Assembly (NCBI RefSeq): GCF_905201705.1
Contig: NZ_CAJKOX010000008.1
Coordinates: forward strand, 62,001 to 126,000
Length of the DNA: 64,000 bases
From: an uncultured Marvinbryantia sp.
Lineage (GTDB): Bacteria > Bacillota > Clostridia > Lachnospirales > Lachnospiraceae
Reading direction: 5' to 3'
This document shows positions 25,985-33,631 of this stretch, in pieces; position 1 is the first letter of the stretch; each line of letters starts with the position of its first letter. Position numbers and translations under genes: made by a program. The notes under the pieces are model-generated. The model worked only from the letters and a program-made list of their open reading frames with translations, was not told the DNA's origin and searched no databases.

Positions 25985-27772
25985 ATGTTATATCCGAAAT
26001 TGAATGATGCGAGAGCGCTGATCGACCTGTCGGGAATCTGGGATTTTAAGCTGGACGACGGCACGGGCTTTGAAAAGGAGTGGATGAAGAAGCCGCTGGA
26101 GGATCCGGTGAAGCTGGCGGTTCCGGCGTCCTACAACGACCAGGTGGAGGGAGCGGCGTTCCGCGATCACTATGGATGGGCGTTTTATCAGACGGAGCTG
26201 GTGATTCCGGCGATATTAAAAGGACAGCGGATCGTGCTGCGGTTCGGAGCTGTCACCCACCAGGCAAAGGTGTATTTAAACGGCGAGCTGCTCTGCGAGC
26301 ACCGGGGAGGCTTCCTTCCGTTTGAGGCGGAGATCCAGACATGCGTGCATCCGGGTAAAAATCTGCTCTGCGTGGCGGTGGACAACCGGGTGGATTATTC
26401 CACGCTTCCGATCGGAAACGAGGTGGGCGCAGCCTTTTTCGGGGCGGACCTTCCGGATATCCCGAGCGTGAATATGACGCGCCAGAAGCCGCACAATGCC
26501 CCGAATTTTGACTTTTTCAATTATGCGGGCATTCATCGCCCGGTGAAAATCTACACGACGCCGTTTTCCTATATCGAGGATATCGTGCTGGTGCCGGAGC
26601 TTACGGGGACGGAGGCGCTTGTCTCTTATTCCGTGAGCTGTGTGGGCGAGGGAGAGGTGCAGATCGAGGTATTTGATGAGGACGGAAAGTCCGTGGCAAA
26701 GGCGGTCGGGGCGAAGGGCGTTCTCTCCATCCCGGACGCACATCTCTGGAATCCCGGAAATGCTTATCTGTACACGGCGCGCGTTTCTTTCGGGGAGGAT
26801 CTCTACGAGGAGGAGTTTGGCGTCCGCACCGTGGAAATTAAAGGAACCAAGTTTCTTATCAACGGCAAACCGTTTTATTTTAAGGGCTTTGGAAAGCATG
26901 AGGACAGCGAGGTACACGGGCGCGGCCTGGATCAGGCGATGAACGTGAAGGATCTCTCGCTGATGAAATGGCTGGGCGCGAATTCATTCCGTACCTCCCA
27001 CTATCCGTATGCGGAGGAAATGATGAACCTCTGCGACCGCCTTGGAATCGTGGTGATCGACGAGACGCCGGCTGTCGGGCTGAACTTTGGCTGGAACGAT
27101 AAGGGATATGCGAAATTCCGCACGAAGGAGCACCATGAGCAGGTGATCCGCGACCTGATCGCGCGCGATAAGAACCATCCCTGCGTGGTGATCTGGTCGA
27201 TCGCCAATGAGCCGGATACGGAAAAGCAGCCGCAGGAGGCGCACGATTACTTTAAGCCGCTTTACGACCTTGCTCACGCCTGCGATCCGCAGAACCGACC
27301 GGTGTCTCTGGTTATTTGCCAGAACGATTACACGCGGGACATCACGGCGCCGGAGATGGATATCATTCTTGCAAACCGCTATTATGGATGGTATGTGTTC
27401 GGCGGCGATCTGGAGGCTGCGGAAAACGCGATGCGCGAGGAGATGAAATACTGGGCGAAGCTTGGCAAGCCCTGGATGATCACGGAGTACGGCGCGGACA
27501 CGGTGGCGGGCATCCACATGGCGACGCCGAACATGTTCAGCGAGGAATACCAGGTGGAGTACTATAAAACAATCAACCGCGTGCTTGATGAATGCCCCTT
27601 CGTGGTCGGTGAGCAGACCTGGAACTTTGCGGATTTTGCGACTATTCAGGGAACGCTGCGCGTGGACGGAAACAAAAAGGGCATGTTTACCCGCCAGCGC
27701 CGCCCGAAGCTGGCAGCACACTACTTTAAGGAGCGGTGGCATAAAATACCGGATTTTGAATATACGAAATAG
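25985..27772 (+). CDS. uidA: GH2 beta-glucuronidase
   Basis: A 595-residue cytoplasmic enzyme closely following the E. coli UidA pattern: VPASYNDQ, FFNYAGIHRPVKIYTTP, GFGKHEDSEVHGRG and SHYPYAEEM. The acid/base is Glu409 (SIANEPD) and the nucleophile Glu501 (ITEYGAD). The carboxylate-binding N-x-K motif that marks glucuronidases is present (Asn563, Lys565 in GNKKGMF). The active-site loop 1 region is short (about residues 366-383), unlike the long E. coli loop, so small-molecule glucuronides may be poor substrates. AAGGAGG precedes ATG 25985, with an in-frame ATG at 25964 overlapping the previous gene. Confidence 0.92.
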   Translation: MLYPKLNDARALIDLSGIWDFKLDDGTGFEKEWMKKPLEDPVKLAVPASYNDQVEGAAFRDHYGWAFYQTELVIPAILKGQRIVLRFGAVTHQAKVYLNGELLCEHRGGFLPFEAEIQTCVHPGKNLLCVAVDNRVDYSTLPIGNEVGAAFFGADLPDIPSVNMTRQKPHNAPNFDFFNYAGIHRPVKIYTTPFSYIEDIVLVPELTGTEALVSYSVSCVGEGEVQIEVFDEDGKSVAKAVGAKGVLSIPDAHLWNPGNAYLYTARVSFGEDLYEEEFGVRTVEIKGTKFLINGKPFYFKGFGKHEDSEVHGRGLDQAMNVKDLSLMKWLGANSFRTSHYPYAEEMMNLCDRLGIVVIDETPAVGLNFGWNDKGYAKFRTKEHHEQVIRDLIARDKNHPCVVIWSIANEPDTEKQPQEAHDYFKPLYDLAHACDPQNRPVSLVICQNDYTRDITAPEMDIILANRYYGWYVFGGDLEAAENAMREEMKYWAKLGKPWMITEYGADTVAGIHMATPNMFSEEYQVEYYKTINRVLDECPFVVGEQTWNFADFATIQGTLRVDGNKKGMFTRQRRPKLAAHYFKERWHKIPDFEYTK

Positions 27773-27784
27773 AATAGGAAAATA

Positions 27785-27822
27785 TTTACGGCACCTGCAA
27801 AAGAAGCTGCGGGTGCCGTAAA
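27785..27822. terminator. Hairpin after the GUS gene
   Basis: An 11- to 13-bp stem (TTTACGGCACC at 27785-27795 with its complement ending near 27822) forms a strong hairpin but lacks a T tract on the plus strand. It may act in both directions or with Rho. Confidence 0.55.
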
Positions 27823-28066
27823 CACTTAGAGGATATAATGTATGTAAACTTCCGCCCCATATATGGTGTATGGAAAAGGAAGATTGTTTTTTGTCGAAGC
27901 CGGTTCAATGCAGACGCGCCGTACATCTCGGCGACTTCATTTAATGATTATAGTATAGAGCAGGTTTGTGTCCAAAAATTGTTTGATTTCGAAAAAAAGT
28001 CTTAAAGAAAAACAAAGAAAGTGGAAAACGGTGGAAAGGAAAAAGCTGTGAATACCAATAATGAAA

Positions 28067-28154
28067 TGTAAACTGTACAAAAAATGTAGTTGACAATCTT
28101 ACCCGCCACGTGTACAATCGAAATGTAAACGAAAAATAAAATAAAGGTTTACAA
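28067..28154 (+). promoter_or_regulatory. bioY promoter with two BirA-type operators
   Basis: The promoter is TTGACA (28090-28095), 17 bp, TACAAT (28113-28118). Site 1 is TGTAAAC (28067-28073), 15 bp, GTTGACAA (28089-28096), covering the -35. Site 2 is TGTAAAC (28124-28130), 16 bp, GTTTACAA (28147-28154), at the transcription start. The half-sites match the BirA palindrome type TTGTAAAC/GTTTACAA; site 1 has one mismatch. Biotin-loaded BirA should repress from both. The rest of the 27823-28066 gap is AT-rich with no gene. Confidence 0.8.
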
Positions 28155-28177
28155 TTCGACGAGGAGAGAAAAGGATT

Positions 28178-28732
28178 ATGGAAAACAAGAAAAGTATTTC
28201 AACAAGAACAGTGGTATTTACCGGCATGTTTGTGGCCGTGCTGGCGGTGCTTTCACAGATGGCGATCCCGATGCCGTCCGGTGTGCCGGTGACGCTGCAG
28301 ACGTTTGCGGTGGCGCTCACGGCATATGTGCTTGGATGGAAAATGGGGGTAGCGGCAACGGCTGTCTACATACTGCTCGGCGCGGTGGGCGTTCCGGTAT
28401 TTGCAAATTTCAGCGGCGGCTTTGATAAGCTGGTGGGAATGACCGGCGGATTTATCTGGGGATTTCTTTTCATGGTGCTCCTGTGCGGGCTTGGTCTGAA
28501 GCAGAAAAATAAAGGGCTGCTCATTGTACTGAGCGCGGCGGGGCTTGCGATCTGTCATCTGCTTGGAATTTTCCAGTTTATGGCGGTGATGGACATGGAA
28601 TTTGTACCGGCGGCGATGGCGGTTTCCGTGCCGTATCTGGTAAAGGATGTTGTGTCTGTCGTGCTGGCATATTTCGTGGCGCTGGCTGTGCGCAGAGGAT
28701 TGTCCGCAGCGAACCTTGCCTATGAGATGTAA
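28178..28732 (+). CDS. bioY: Biotin transporter BioY (S component)
   Basis: A 184-residue membrane protein with about six hydrophobic segments. It shows the BioY pattern VTLQTFAVALTAYVLGWKMG, YILLGAVGVPVFANFSGG and GGFIWGFLF. It binds biotin and works with a shared ECF energising module; none is encoded nearby. The BirA-type operators upstream support biotin control. Confidence 0.95.
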   Translation: MENKKSISTRTVVFTGMFVAVLAVLSQMAIPMPSGVPVTLQTFAVALTAYVLGWKMGVAATAVYILLGAVGVPVFANFSGGFDKLVGMTGGFIWGFLFMVLLCGLGLKQKNKGLLIVLSAAGLAICHLLGIFQFMAVMDMEFVPAAMAVSVPYLVKDVVSVVLAYFVALAVRRGLSAANLAYEM

Positions 28733-29147
28733 GCTGCGCATCCACCATCTGCTGTGTATTCCGCTGTTTGCGGGGTACGGCTACAGCGACGGCTTCTGTG
28801 AAAACATGGAAAAAATGATCAGTATGCTGGAGACGCAGGCGGACGAGCCGCTGGAGGCGGTCTGTGCGCCGGATGTTATCTGCGCGGGCTGCCCGAATCT
28901 GACGGCGGAAAACACCTGCCAAACGAGCGGAATGCAGGTGGAGAAGAAAGACGCTGCACTGGCGGAAGCGCTTGGCATCCGACCGGGCGAAAGCTACACA
29001 TACCGCGGGCTAAAGGAGCTTGCAGCACAGAAGCTCACAGAGGAAATCTTTACCGGTTCCTGCAAAAACTGCCAGTGGTATGCGAAGGGATTATGTTCCT
29101 ATAAGAAATGGAAAAAATGTATTGACAAAAGTACAAAAATGTGTTAA
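28722..29147 (+). CDS. DUF1284 cysteine-rich protein
   Basis: A 141-residue protein with the DUF1284 opening LRIHHLLCIPLFAGYGYSDG and a series of cysteines (CAGCPN, CKNCQWY and others) that suggest an iron-sulfur cluster. ATG 28722 lies inside the bioY end (11-base overlap in another frame), so translation is probably coupled and the protein is part of the biotin-repressed unit. Function unknown. Confidence 0.8.
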   Translation: MRCKLRIHHLLCIPLFAGYGYSDGFCENMEKMISMLETQADEPLEAVCAPDVICAGCPNLTAENTCQTSGMQVEKKDAALAEALGIRPGESYTYRGLKELAAQKLTEEIFTGSCKNCQWYAKGLCSYKKWKKCIDKSTKMC

Positions 29148-29150
29148 AAA
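29122..29150 (+). promoter_or_regulatory. Promoter of the hflKC operon
   Basis: TTGACA (29122-29127) with a -10 of TAAAAA (29145-29150, 17-bp spacer) or TTAAAA (29144-29149). It lies in the 3' end of the DUF1284 gene. Start near 29157 coincides with the 5' edge of the riboswitch. Confidence 0.65.
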
Positions 29151-29155
29151 ATTAT

Positions 29156-29260
29156 CAAAGGAAAGGGAGTAGCTTACATCGTACAGTCGAATCAGATGGT
29201 ACATGCGGCGTCAGAACGATATTATTATCCGCCTCATGTGAGCAAATAGCGAGACTTTTG
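29156..29260 (+). promoter_or_regulatory. yybP-ykoY (Mn2+) riboswitch
   Basis: The conserved 5' block AAAGGGAGTAGC (29162-29173) and 3' block AGCGAGACTTTT (29248-29259) match the yybP-ykoY family ends (AAAGGGGAGUAGC, AGCRAGAC). P1 forms between 29156-29161 and 29255-29260. A second stem pairs CTTACAT (29173-29179) with ATGTGAG (29236-29242), and GCGG/CCGC forms an inner arm. The 3' strand also belongs to the terminator that follows, so Mn2+ binding should favour read-through, as in other switches of this class. Confidence 0.72.
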
Positions 29261-29295
29261 TTTCAGGGTATACACTGAAATGAAAGTCTTTTTTT
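29252..29295 (+). terminator. Riboswitch-controlled terminator
   Basis: AGACTTT (29252-29258) pairs with AAAGTCT (29283-29289), and TTTCAG (29261-29266) with CTGAAA (29275-29280), followed by seven T. The left arm is shared with riboswitch P1, giving mutually exclusive folds. Confidence 0.8.
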
Positions 29296-29408
29296 ACACA
29301 GAAAATTACTTTTGCGTTTCTGTGAAACAAGGCGCTTTGCCGGGATGAGCGCGGAAAGCTCCCTTCTCTTTGAAACATCAGACAAATGCACACACAGGAG
29401 GAAAAGGT

Positions 29409-30464
29409 ATGACAGAATTCAGAAACGACGGCGACCGGGTAATTGATCCGGAGGAGCTGGCAAGAAACGAAAAGAAAAGAAAGAAGAACAAAAAGGCGAA
29501 AGGAGCGGCGAAGGTTGGCATTGCAGCAGCGGCTGCCGTGATACTGGTGGCGGTTTTCGCAGGCGATTCCTTTTATCAGATCGGTGAGGAGGAGCAGGCG
29601 GTCCTGGTGACGATGGGCAAGCCGAAGGCAGTGCCGGAGACCGGGCTGCATTTTAAGATTCCGCTGATCCAGTCAGTGCACAAGGTAAATACGACGATAC
29701 AGGGCTTCCCGATCGGCTATGATATGGCGTCGAACAACAACGTCGAGGAAGAGAGTCTGATGATTACCTCGGACTACAACTTTATCAACGTGGACTTTTT
29801 CGTGGAGTATCGCATTACGGAGCCGGTGCAGTATCTGTACGCGGCGGGCGAGCCGGAGGTTATCCTGAAAAACATTGCCCAGAGTGCGATCCGTACCGTG
29901 GTCGGCAGCTACCAGGTGGACGACGTGCTGACAACGGGAAAGAGTGAGATCCAGGCGAAGATCAAGGATCTGATCACGCAGAAGCTGGAGGAGCAGGACA
30001 TCGGCATTCAGCTCGTGAACATTTCCATGCAGGATTCCGAGCCGCCGACAGCGGAGGTCATCCAGGCATTTAAGGCAGTGGAGAACGCGAAGCAGGGCAA
30101 AGAAACGGCGCTCAACAATGCGAATAAGTATCGCAATGAGCAGCTTCCGGAGGCGGAGGCGCAGGCGGACCAGATCATCAAAGAAGCGGAGGCACAGAAG
30201 CAGACACGCATCAATGAGGCGGAAGCGCAGGTGGCGAGATTTAACGCCATGTACGAGGAATACCGCAAGAATCCGGTGGTTACAAAACAGCGTATGTTCT
30301 ATGAGACGATGGAAGAGGTGCTGCCGGGCATGAAGGTCGTGATCGACAGCGGAAGCGGCGTGCAGAAGATCCTGCCGCTGGATTCCTTCACGGAGGAGAC
30401 GGCGGATGAACAGACAGGCAGTGCACAGGCGCAGACAGAAGCTTCAGAGGAAGGAGGAAGATAA
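29409..30464 (+). CDS. hflK: SPFH-domain membrane protease modulator HflK
   Basis: A 351-residue protein with a basic N-terminal tail (KKRKKNKKAKGAAK), one membrane segment, a PHB/SPFH domain (QIGEEEQAVLVTMGKPKAVPETGLHFKIP) and a long Ala/Glu-rich coiled coil (AEAQADQIIKEAEAQKQTRI). HflK and HflC form a cage around FtsH in other bacteria. AGGAGG precedes ATG 29409. It is the first gene after the Mn2+ riboswitch. Confidence 0.93.
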   Translation: MTEFRNDGDRVIDPEELARNEKKRKKNKKAKGAAKVGIAAAAAVILVAVFAGDSFYQIGEEEQAVLVTMGKPKAVPETGLHFKIPLIQSVHKVNTTIQGFPIGYDMASNNNVEEESLMITSDYNFINVDFFVEYRITEPVQYLYAAGEPEVILKNIAQSAIRTVVGSYQVDDVLTTGKSEIQAKIKDLITQKLEEQDIGIQLVNISMQDSEPPTAEVIQAFKAVENAKQGKETALNNANKYRNEQLPEAEAQADQIIKEAEAQKQTRINEAEAQVARFNAMYEEYRKNPVVTKQRMFYETMEEVLPGMKVVIDSGSGVQKILPLDSFTEETADEQTGSAQAQTEASEEGGR

Positions 30465-30466
30465 TT

Positions 30467-31333
30467 ATGAAGAAAATTGGCATTATTGCAGCGGCGGGCG
30501 CGGTGCTGGCAGTCGTTCTGCTCGGTTCATCCATCGTGGTGACAGAAAAAGATGAATACAAGCTGATCCGTCAGTTTGGAAAGGTTGTAAGCGTAGTGGA
30601 TGAGGAGGGCATCAGCTTTAAGGTGCCGTTTGTGCAGGAGGCGTCGACGCTGCCGAAAAAAATCCTTCTTTACGATCTGACGCCGTCGGACGTTATCACG
30701 AAGGAAAAGAAAACAATGATCAGCGACAGCTACGTGCTCTGGCGCATCAGCGATCCTCTGAAATTTGCACAGTCGCTGAATTCTTCTATGACGAACGCCG
30801 AGAACCGTATCAACACGGCGGTGTACAATGCAACGAAAAACACCATCGGCAGCCTGTCCCAGGACGAAGTCATCAGCGGGCGCGGCGGCAGGCTCTCCGA
30901 GGCGGTGATGGCGAGCGTCGGCGATAATCTGGCGCAGTACGGCATTGAGCTGCTGGAGTTCGATATGAAGCAGCTTGACCTGCCGGACGACAACAAGTCG
31001 TCGGTGTACGAGCGTATGATCTCCGAGCGCAACAACATTGCGGCGACCTACACGGCGGAGGGAAATTCCGAGGCGAAGGTCATCCGCAACACGACGGACA
31101 AGGAGGTTGCAATCCAGATTTCCGATGCGAAGCGGCAGGGCGAGATCCTGGTCGCGGAGGGCGAGGCGGAGTACATGAGGATTCTGGCGGACGCCTACTC
31201 GGATGAGGACAAGACCGATTTCTATTCCTATGTGAGAAGTCTCGATGCACTGAAAGCCTCCATGACCGGGGAAAACAAAACGATTGTGCTGCCGGAGGAT
31301 TCACCGATCGCGCAGGCGTTTACCGGAGAATAA
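30467..31333 (+). CDS. hflC: SPFH-domain membrane protease modulator HflC
   Basis: A 288-residue partner of HflK, two bases downstream. It has an N-terminal membrane segment, an SPFH domain (VVTEKDEYKLIRQFGKVVSV), the conserved VYERMISERNNIAATYTAEG helix and a coiled coil ending near DALKASM. There is no clear terminator in the short interval before the B12 leader promoter. Confidence 0.93.
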   Translation: MKKIGIIAAAGAVLAVVLLGSSIVVTEKDEYKLIRQFGKVVSVVDEEGISFKVPFVQEASTLPKKILLYDLTPSDVITKEKKTMISDSYVLWRISDPLKFAQSLNSSMTNAENRINTAVYNATKNTIGSLSQDEVISGRGGRLSEAVMASVGDNLAQYGIELLEFDMKQLDLPDDNKSSVYERMISERNNIAATYTAEGNSEAKVIRNTTDKEVAIQISDAKRQGEILVAEGEAEYMRILADAYSDEDKTDFYSYVRSLDALKASMTGENKTIVLPEDSPIAQAFTGE

Positions 31334-31365
31334 ATGAAAAAACATGAAAATCTTTTGCATTTTTC

Positions 31366-31394
31366 TGGACAAGTGAAAGATATTGGTCTATAAT
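31366..31394 (+). promoter_or_regulatory. Promoter of the cobalamin-riboswitch operon
   Basis: TGGACA (31366-31371), 17 bp, TATAAT (31389-31394): 5 of 6 and 6 of 6 matches. Start near 31401, about 15 bases before the aptamer. Confidence 0.8.
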
Positions 31395-31415
31395 GTATGA
31401 CGTAAAATTAAATAA

Positions 31416-31605
31416 CATTTGCTGGTTTGAAGCCAGCCGTTGCAAGTTCCGCAAGGATTAATAGAGAAACCGGTGAAAGTCCGGTACGATCCCGTCACTG
31501 TGATAGCGAGTCTGAGAGCATTTATGTCACTGGATTTTGATAAAGAAGATCTGGGAAGGCGCTTTTGGGCGATGAACTTAAGTCAGGAGAACTGCTTGCG
31601 ATTGT
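31416..31605 (+). promoter_or_regulatory. Cobalamin riboswitch
   Basis: Conserved cobalamin aptamer blocks are present: GAAACCGGTGAAAGTCCGG (31465-31483), GATCCCGTCACTGTGATAGC (31488-31507) and the 3' B12-box GTCAGGAGAACTGC (31582-31595). Peripheral helices include CTGG/CCAG at 31421-31436. Binding of a cobalamin should favour the downstream terminator and shut off the transport operon. Confidence 0.95.
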
Positions 31606-31663
31606 TTTTCGTTTGATTCTTACGGTCGATAAGAAGCAGCAAGTATTTTGTATGTGAAATTGT

Positions 31664-31699
31664 GCCCGTATCAGTCTGTGATACGGGCTTCTTATTTTT
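31664..31699 (+). terminator. Cobalamin riboswitch expression-platform terminator
   Basis: A 10-bp stem GCCCGTATCA (31664-31673) with its complement (31679-31688), loop GTCTG, then TTCTTATTTTT. It lies 60 bases after the aptamer. Confidence 0.85.
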
Positions 31700-31781
31700 G
31701 TGATTTTTCATGAAAAATGGGCGGGAGGCGCAGGGCGCGTTCCGTTTGCATACAGAAAGCTACATAGTTACATGTTACGAT

Positions 31782-31820
31782 GCCGCAGGGAGAAAGAACG
31801 ATCCTGCGGCTGTTTTGTTT
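31782..31820 (+). terminator. Second terminator before the transport operon
   Basis: GCCGCAGG (31782-31789) pairs with CCTGCGGC (about 31803-31810), followed by TGTTTTGTTTT. It stands between the riboswitch and the first permease gene, so reads reaching the operon must pass two terminators, or a further promoter exists in 31700-31781 that I could not place with confidence. Confidence 0.7.
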
Positions 31821-31849
31821 TAAACCGGAAGATGTAGGAAGGAGAAAAA

Positions 31850-32788
31850 ATGTCAAAGAAACAAATTGGAAAAAGGCTTCTGCAGATTCTGGTAGTTCTG
31901 ATCGGCGTCAGTTTTTTCACCTTTGCGCTCACCTATCTTTCCCCTGGCGACCCGGCGGAGATCATGCTGACAGAATGCGGAAATCTGCCGACACCGGAGC
32001 TTCTGGAGCAGACCAGGCATGAGCTGGGACTTGACCAGCCGTTTCTGGTGCAGTACGGAAACTGGCTGAAGGGTGTCCTGACAGGCGATATGGGAACCTC
32101 CTATGCCTTTAAGATCCCGGTGGCGGAGAAGCTGATGAAGTGCTTCTGGCCGACAATGAAGCTGTCGTTGTTTGCGCTTCTTCTGATGATTGTATTTTCG
32201 ATTCCCTGCGGGATCCTGTCGGCAGTCTATCAGAACAAATGGCCGGACTATCTGATACGCGGCATCACCTTTATGGGCGTATCCATCCCGAGCTTCTGGA
32301 TCGGGCTTGTGCTTCTGAGCATTTTCGGCGTGCAGCTCCGCTGGGTGAATGTGGCGGGCGGCACGACAGACTTTAAGGCGATGATCCTGCCGGCGGTCAC
32401 GCTGGCGATGTCCATGTCCTCCAAGTATACCCGGCAGGTGCGCAACGCAGTTCTGGAGGAGCTGCGGCAGGACTATGTGACAGGCGCAAGAATGAGAGGA
32501 ATGAAAGAAAGTGTAATTCTCTGGAAGCATGTGCTGCCAAATGCAATGCTGCCCATCGTTACCCTGCTGGGGCTTTCGCTGGGGTCTCTGCTTGGAGGTA
32601 CGGCGGTCGTGGAGATTATCTACAACTGGCCGGGTATGGGAAGCATGGCGATCAAAGCGATTTCCTGCCGCGATTATCCGATGGTACAGGGGTACGTGCT
32701 GGTAATTGCAATACTGTATATGGTGATTAACATTTTGGTTGATCTGTCCTATACCTGGCTCGACCCAAGAATCAAGGAGGTCAACTGA
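31850..32788 (+). CDS. Nickel/peptide-type ABC permease (NikB/DppB family)
   Basis: A 312-residue permease with six membrane segments. It opens as this family does (KRLLQILVVLIGVSFFTFAL, LSPGDPAEIM) and has the coupling loop LRQDYVTGARMRGMKES. GGAAGGAG precedes ATG 31850. It is the first gene under the cobalamin riboswitch. Confidence 0.92.
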   Translation: MSKKQIGKRLLQILVVLIGVSFFTFALTYLSPGDPAEIMLTECGNLPTPELLEQTRHELGLDQPFLVQYGNWLKGVLTGDMGTSYAFKIPVAEKLMKCFWPTMKLSLFALLLMIVFSIPCGILSAVYQNKWPDYLIRGITFMGVSIPSFWIGLVLLSIFGVQLRWVNVAGGTTDFKAMILPAVTLAMSMSSKYTRQVRNAVLEELRQDYVTGARMRGMKESVILWKHVLPNAMLPIVTLLGLSLGSLLGGTAVVEIIYNWPGMGSMAIKAISCRDYPMVQGYVLVIAILYMVINILVDLSYTWLDPRIKEVN

Positions 32789-32789
32789 C

Positions 32790-33617
32790 ATGAAAAAGAA
32801 GAACTTTTTTCTGGAGCATAAACAGTTTACCATTTTCTTTATTCTGGCGCTGGCAATCGCGGGCGTGGCGATTTTCGCTCCCTGGATCGCGCCGAAGGAC
32901 CCGCTGGAAGCTGTTATGACGGATTCTCTGAAGGCTCCCTGCAAGGAATATCCGCTGGGCGCCGATAAGCTGGGAAGAGATCTGCTCTCCAGGGTAATCT
33001 ACGGCACCAGAACCTCTCTGGTATACACGCTGATTCTGGTGGCGACGATTTTTGTTACGGGAACGGTGCTGGGTATTATCGCGGGCTATTTCGGCGGCTG
33101 GATCGACCAGATCATCATGCGCGTTGCCGATATGATGATTTCCTTTCCGGGAATGATCCTCGCAATCGCGATTGCCGGAATGCTGGGTGCGAGCCTCCGA
33201 AACGGCGTTATCGCCATTACGGCGGTGAGCTGGCCCAAATATGCCCGTCTGGCGCGCAGTATGGTTTTAAAGCTGAAACGGAATCTGTACGTGGAGGCTG
33301 CTGTGGTAAACGGTACCAGTACGGCAAAAATTTTGTGGAGGCACATCCTTCCCAACATGCTGACGACCATGACGGTGACAGCGGCGGCGGATATGGGAAC
33401 GATGATGCTGGAGCTGGCATCGCTCTCCTTCCTCGGTTTTGGCGCGGTGGCGCCCACGCCGGAATGGGGACTGATGCTGAACGAAGGAAGAACCTATATG
33501 GCGAAAGCTCCGTGGCTGATGATCGCGCCCGGTATCGCTATTGTAATTGTAGTAGTTGTATTTAATATGCTCGGCGACAGCATCCGTGACATTCTGGACC
33601 CGAGACAGGAAAATTAG
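32790..33617 (+). CDS. Nickel/peptide-type ABC permease (NikC/DppC family)
   Basis: A 275-residue permease. It has an N-terminal membrane segment, the family motif YPLGADKLGRDLLSRVIYGT and the coupling loop LKRNLYVEAAVVNGTSTAKI. AAGGAGG (32774-32780) overlaps the end of the previous gene, giving tight coupling. It is the partner of the 31850 permease. Confidence 0.93.
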   Translation: MKKKNFFLEHKQFTIFFILALAIAGVAIFAPWIAPKDPLEAVMTDSLKAPCKEYPLGADKLGRDLLSRVIYGTRTSLVYTLILVATIFVTGTVLGIIAGYFGGWIDQIIMRVADMMISFPGMILAIAIAGMLGASLRNGVIAITAVSWPKYARLARSMVLKLKRNLYVEAAVVNGTSTAKILWRHILPNMLTTMTVTAAADMGTMMLELASLSFLGFGAVAPTPEWGLMLNEGRTYMAKAPWLMIAPGIAIVIVVVVFNMLGDSIRDILDPRQEN

Positions 33618-33631
33618 AGGAGGAAGAACAA

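Noticed and set aside
31740..31820. NiCo (czcD) riboswitch before the transport operon
   Set aside because: I could not form the four-way junction with conserved internal loops; only one terminator-like stem is convincing.
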